A DNA stretch of 7,792 nt. Origin: DATKYV01 sp035528275. GTDB lineage: Bacteria; Acidobacteriota; Terriglobia; UBA7540. Below, one piece after another: positions 5,686 through 7,792 of this stretch. Location: NCBI GenBank assembly GCA_035528275.1, contig DATKYV010000339.1:1-7792 (forward strand), in the 5' to 3' direction. How positions within the stretch are numbered: the stretch's first letter is position 1; every line of letters begins with the position of its first letter. A model generated the notes under the pieces. The model worked only from the letters and a program-made list of their open reading frames with translations. It searched no databases and was not told the origin of the DNA. The position numbers were made by a program, and so were the translations under genes.

Positions 5686-7239
5686 ATGAAATTCCTTCGC
5701 GGACTTTTCACCGGTGTGATGCTGATGGGAATCCTGTCTTCGCACCCGGCGCGTGCGCAGGCGCCACCCTCCGGCCGGGTCTATGTGATCATCTGGTTCG
5801 ATACTGAAGATTACATCTTGCCCCAGAGCGACGATGCCGCCAAGCGGCTTGCCGTATTCCTCACGCAGCAAGGGGTGCGCGCCACGTTCAAGATCGTCGG
5901 GGAGAAGGCCAGAGTACTGGAGCAGCGGGGACGACGAGACGTTATCGGGGCGCTTGTCCAGCACGAGATCGGGTACCACTCCAACACCCACAGCCAGCAT
6001 CCCACTCCCGCCGAGTATGAGGCGAATCTTGACTGGGCGAGCGGCGTCGAGGAGTTCGACCGCCGCGAGCGCGCCGGCTTCGACGATGTCCGCCGGATTC
6101 TCGGTCAGACACCCACTTGCTACGGCCAGCCGGGCAGTTCCTGGGCCCCTCAGTCCCACGCGGCGCTCAAAAAGTGGGGAGTGAACGTCTACCTCGACGA
6201 GGCTGGGCAGGTCGGGTTGGACGGCAAGCCCTTCTGGTACGGCGGCCTGCTGAATATCTTCAATACAACCGAAGGAGGCAAACTCCGTCCCAACGATGAC
6301 TGGTCGAATCTGGCCGAAGCCAAGGAGAGGTTTCAAGAGTTCTATCTCCGTATGACCTCCCGGCGCGACGGCGGTATCATCAGCCTTTACTTCCACCCGT
6401 GCGAGTTCATCCACCGTGAGTTCTGGGACGGAGTGAATTTCGCCCACGGCGCCAACCCTCCCCGTGAAGAGTGGAAGCTGCCCGCCATGAAGGATCCGGC
6501 GGAGGGCGAAAACGCCTTCAAGTATTTCGAGGAACTCGTCAAGTACATGAAATCCTTTCCGCTCGTTGAGTTCGTTACCGCCTCACAAGCTTTGCAGCTC
6601 TATCGGGACACCGCCCAAAGGCGCACCTACTCCACCGACGATTTGACGGCCATCGCCGGGCAGGTGGACCCGGAAGTCTCCTTCCAGACTCACGATGATT
6701 ACGTCCTGGCGGCGAGCGAGGCCTTCCTGCTGTTGAACACTTACGTCGCCGGCGTCATCCGCAAGTCGCCGCCCCAGCCGATATTCCTCGACGGCACACC
6801 CGTCGGCCCGGCGGGTCCTCCGACCGGTGTAACGCCGGGCTTTAGCCCGGCATCTGACAATGCCGTCCTAAAGGACGGCGCTACGTTCGAAGTTCCTTGG
6901 AGCCAGTTCTCGCGCACCGCGCTGGATGTCGCGGACTTTCTCGAAAAGGAGAAGCAGATCCCCAACGAAGTGTGGTTGGGGAGCACCGCCATTCCCCCGG
7001 AGAGTTATCTGGTGGCCCTTGCCCACGTCACCAGCAGGTTGCTCGTCAAGGCCGAGCCGCCGGAATCCGTGGAGATTGCTCCCGCTCAGCTTGCGGCAGG
7101 CAAGTACGTCGCGGACGATTCCCCGGACCTCTGGGGTTGGGTCATCTTCCCGCCCGGCTTCCATGCCCCGAAGCTGATGGGTCTTGCCAGGCTCCAGGCT
7201 TGGACCCTCAAACCAGCCCGCCTCCAGGCCCGGCGGTGA
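5686..7239 (+). CDS. Secreted polysaccharide-deacetylase-like protein
   Basis: The protein has 517 residues from ATG 5686. ATG 5668 has no ribosome binding site, and 5686 places a basic start directly before a hydrophobic core, with cleavage after A-Q-A at residue 26, so it is exported. Residues about 30-305 look like a NodB/CE4-type barrel. W-F-D-T-E-D-Y (Asp39, Asp42) is the likely metal/base motif, H-E-I-G-Y-H-S-N-T-H (His98, His102) is the metal-binding motif, Y-G-Q-P-G-S-S-W-A-P-Q follows near 146-156, and Y-F-H-P-C-E-F (His237) stands for the distal catalytic His motif. The Asp pair is split by two residues, unlike the adjacent T-F-D-D of typical CE4 enzymes, so substrate and chemistry are uncertain. 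Residues about 320-517 form a C-terminal region I cannot name, with I-P-N-E-V-W-L-G-S near 425-433, possibly for wall or glycan binding. Residues 382-400 are encoded by a double palindrome. Role in envelope or exopolysaccharide processing is inferred. Confidence 0.87.
   Translation: MKFLRGLFTGVMLMGILSSHPARAQAPPSGRVYVIIWFDTEDYILPQSDDAAKRLAVFLTQQGVRATFKIVGEKARVLEQRGRRDVIGALVQHEIGYHSNTHSQHPTPAEYEANLDWASGVEEFDRRERAGFDDVRRILGQTPTCYGQPGSSWAPQSHAALKKWGVNVYLDEAGQVGLDGKPFWYGGLLNIFNTTEGGKLRPNDDWSNLAEAKERFQEFYLRMTSRRDGGIISLYFHPCEFIHREFWDGVNFAHGANPPREEWKLPAMKDPAEGENAFKYFEELVKYMKSFPLVEFVTASQALQLYRDTAQRRTYSTDDLTAIAGQVDPEVSFQTHDDYVLAASEAFLLLNTYVAGVIRKSPPQPIFLDGTPVGPAGPPTGVTPGFSPASDNAVLKDGATFEVPWSQFSRTALDVADFLEKEKQIPNEVWLGSTAIPPESYLVALAHVTSRLLVKAEPPESVEIAPAQLAAGKYVADDSPDLWGWVIFPPGFHAPKLMGLARLQAWTLKPARLQARR
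6829..6884. repeat. Double palindrome (REP-like) inside the deacetylase-like gene
   Basis: Two hairpins lie in tandem. GCCGGGC (6834-6840) and GCCCGGC (6845-6851) enclose TTTA, and GCCGTCC (6862-6868) and GGACGGC (6873-6879) enclose TAAA. The whole unit is bounded by GTA and TAC, which are also complementary. Reading through it in frame gives 19 residues (V-T-P-G-F-S-P-A ... K-D-G-A-T) with no stop, although two other frames contain TAG or TAA. The arrangement of two hairpins with short AT loops and GTA/TAC ends is that of a bacterial interspersed mosaic/REP element. Confidence 0.88.
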
Positions 7240-7338
7240 CCATTGGTCCCGGAATTAGCGAACCCTCGACCGATTGCAGAGAAATTCCATAATCTGTAGG
7301 AGTCATACGACATTAGGGATTCTTTAAGTGTGTTGGGA

Positions 7339-7367
7339 TTAATAAATTCGACTATCTTGTTTATTAT
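7339..7367 (+). promoter_or_regulatory. Candidate promoter in the AT-rich leader
   Basis: TTAATA (7339-7344, four of six matching the -35 consensus) and TATTAT (7362-7367, five of six matching the -10) are separated by 17 bases in the most AT-rich part of the window. If used, the leader of the final gene would be about 340 bases. Confidence 0.35.
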
Positions 7368-7519
7368 CATAAAGTTGCTGTGGTTTCACGTTTGGCGCGG
7401 TAATTGCTGGCTGGTAGTTGGGCCAAGCTTCGTGTCAGGACGAAAGACATTTTTCTTGGGTTCGGACACGGAATTTTGGCTTGCTAAGGGGTCTTTGTAG
7501 TTGTAGACTCCGGTCGTCA

Positions 7520-7539
7520 TTCGGTCCGTTCGGACCGAA
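7520..7539. repeat. Perfect short hairpin in the leader
   Basis: TTCGGTCC (7520-7527) and GGACCGAA (7532-7539) pair perfectly around GTTC. No T run follows, so it is not an intrinsic terminator. Confidence 0.75.
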
Positions 7540-7551
7540 GTCACACTGATA

Positions 7552-7570
7552 CCACGGTCTTCTGCCGTGG
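7552..7570. repeat. CCACGG/CCGTGG hairpin in the leader
   Basis: CCACGG (7552-7557) and CCGTGG (7565-7570) pair around a 7-base loop. The TACCACGG edge resembles the arms of the 1532-1567 inverted repeat, where CCACGG/CCGTGG is also followed by a GCTAC-type end. A related repeat family is possible. Confidence 0.6.
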
Positions 7571-7710
7571 GAAGGACCTAAACAGTTTGAATCCGAACGA
7601 GTTTCGGGGGGAAATTTTTCAATCGCAGCCCAGGTTTCGGGGGCAAGGTGTCTTTCCCTGCCCAGTTGACCAGTTCTATGTCAACTTTTGAGGAGAGAGG
7701 AGAGGGCCGT

Positions 7711-7792
7711 ATGAAGTCCAATTCAAAGACAGTTCAGGTGGGTATCCGCACACTCGTTGTCCTTTGTGTGCTGCTGCTCACCAGCTTTCCGG
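7711..7792 (+). CDS. N-terminus of a secreted protein (partial)
   Basis: Only 27 codons lie inside the window. The start ATG at 7711 follows a purine-rich GAGGAGAGAGGAGAGG stretch (7690-7705), a strong ribosome binding region. The peptide begins M-K-S-N-S-K and continues through R-T-L-V-V-L-C-V-L-L-L-T-S-F-P, a basic n-region and hydrophobic core typical of a Sec signal peptide, cut before any cleavage site. The long leader and export signal would suit a TonB-dependent receptor or other outer-membrane protein, but nothing of the mature protein is visible, so the product is unknown. Confidence 0.75.
   Translation, partial: MKSNSKTVQVGIRTLVVLCVLLLTSFP

Larger units (their letters stand above)
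7240..7710 (+). other. Long structured leader/intergenic region
   Basis: These 471 bases carry no convincing gene on either strand and are clearly more AT-rich than the genes around them, especially 7300-7380. A weak promoter candidate lies near 7339-7367. Downstream are a long-range pairing CGTGTC (7431-7436) with GACACG (7465-7470), hairpins at 7520-7539 and 7552-7570, and a small stem GTTGAC (7665-7670) with GTCAAC (7680-7685) followed by TTTT just before the ribosome binding site. A long, structured untranslated leader for the following secreted-protein gene is the simplest reading. Confidence 0.55.

Noticed and set aside
5665..6447. 260-codon open frame on the minus strand
   Set aside because: It is antisense to the deacetylase-like gene, whose catalytic motifs are clear in the plus frame; no start signal or domain supports it.

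Overview
The window reads as a stretch of a GC-rich bacterial chromosome. The protein content (a secreted M48 peptidase, a DUF302 protein, a secreted deacetylase-like protein with a W-F-D-T-E-D-Y motif, a secreted protein behind a long leader) and the many short GC-rich palindromes ending in GCTAC remind me of Acidobacteriota. That placement comes from memory and is only an inference. All supported genes are on the plus strand. I see no rRNA, tRNA, CRISPR array, insertion sequence or integrase.

Layout: (1) 1-1462 has visibly lower GC and weaker third-position GC bias than the rest. It holds the tail of an unidentified gene and a 456-residue AAA+/ORC-like P-loop ATPase behind a strong Shine-Dalgarno site, probably the distal gene of an operon that starts upstream of the window. 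(2) 1463-1722 is a 260-base spacer packed with inverted repeats, and it marks the change in base composition. (3) 1723-3018 encodes an enolase homologue that keeps the metal ligands and catalytic lysines but has Ala where the active-site His is expected and Asp where the second catalytic Glu is expected. (4) 3219-5519 holds three co-oriented genes: a secreted M48 zinc peptidase with a C-terminal PsbP/DUF1795-like domain, a probable DUF3788 protein 16 bases downstream, and a DUF302 protein. (5) 5686-7239 encodes a secreted polysaccharide-deacetylase-like protein with a 56-base double palindrome embedded in frame in its coding sequence. (6) 7240-7710 is a 471-base AT-richer leader with several hairpins, ahead of a signal-peptide-bearing gene cut off by the window end.

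The genes do not form one obvious pathway. The peptidase and deacetylase-like protein both point to cell-envelope maintenance. The enolase homologue stands alone. The ATPase looks like an accessory gene whose partners lie outside the window. The points most worth checking are the altered enolase active site, the palindromic elements (one inside a gene, one directly upstream of the enolase gene) and the orphan ATPase. I do not see a complete new system within these 7.8 kb.
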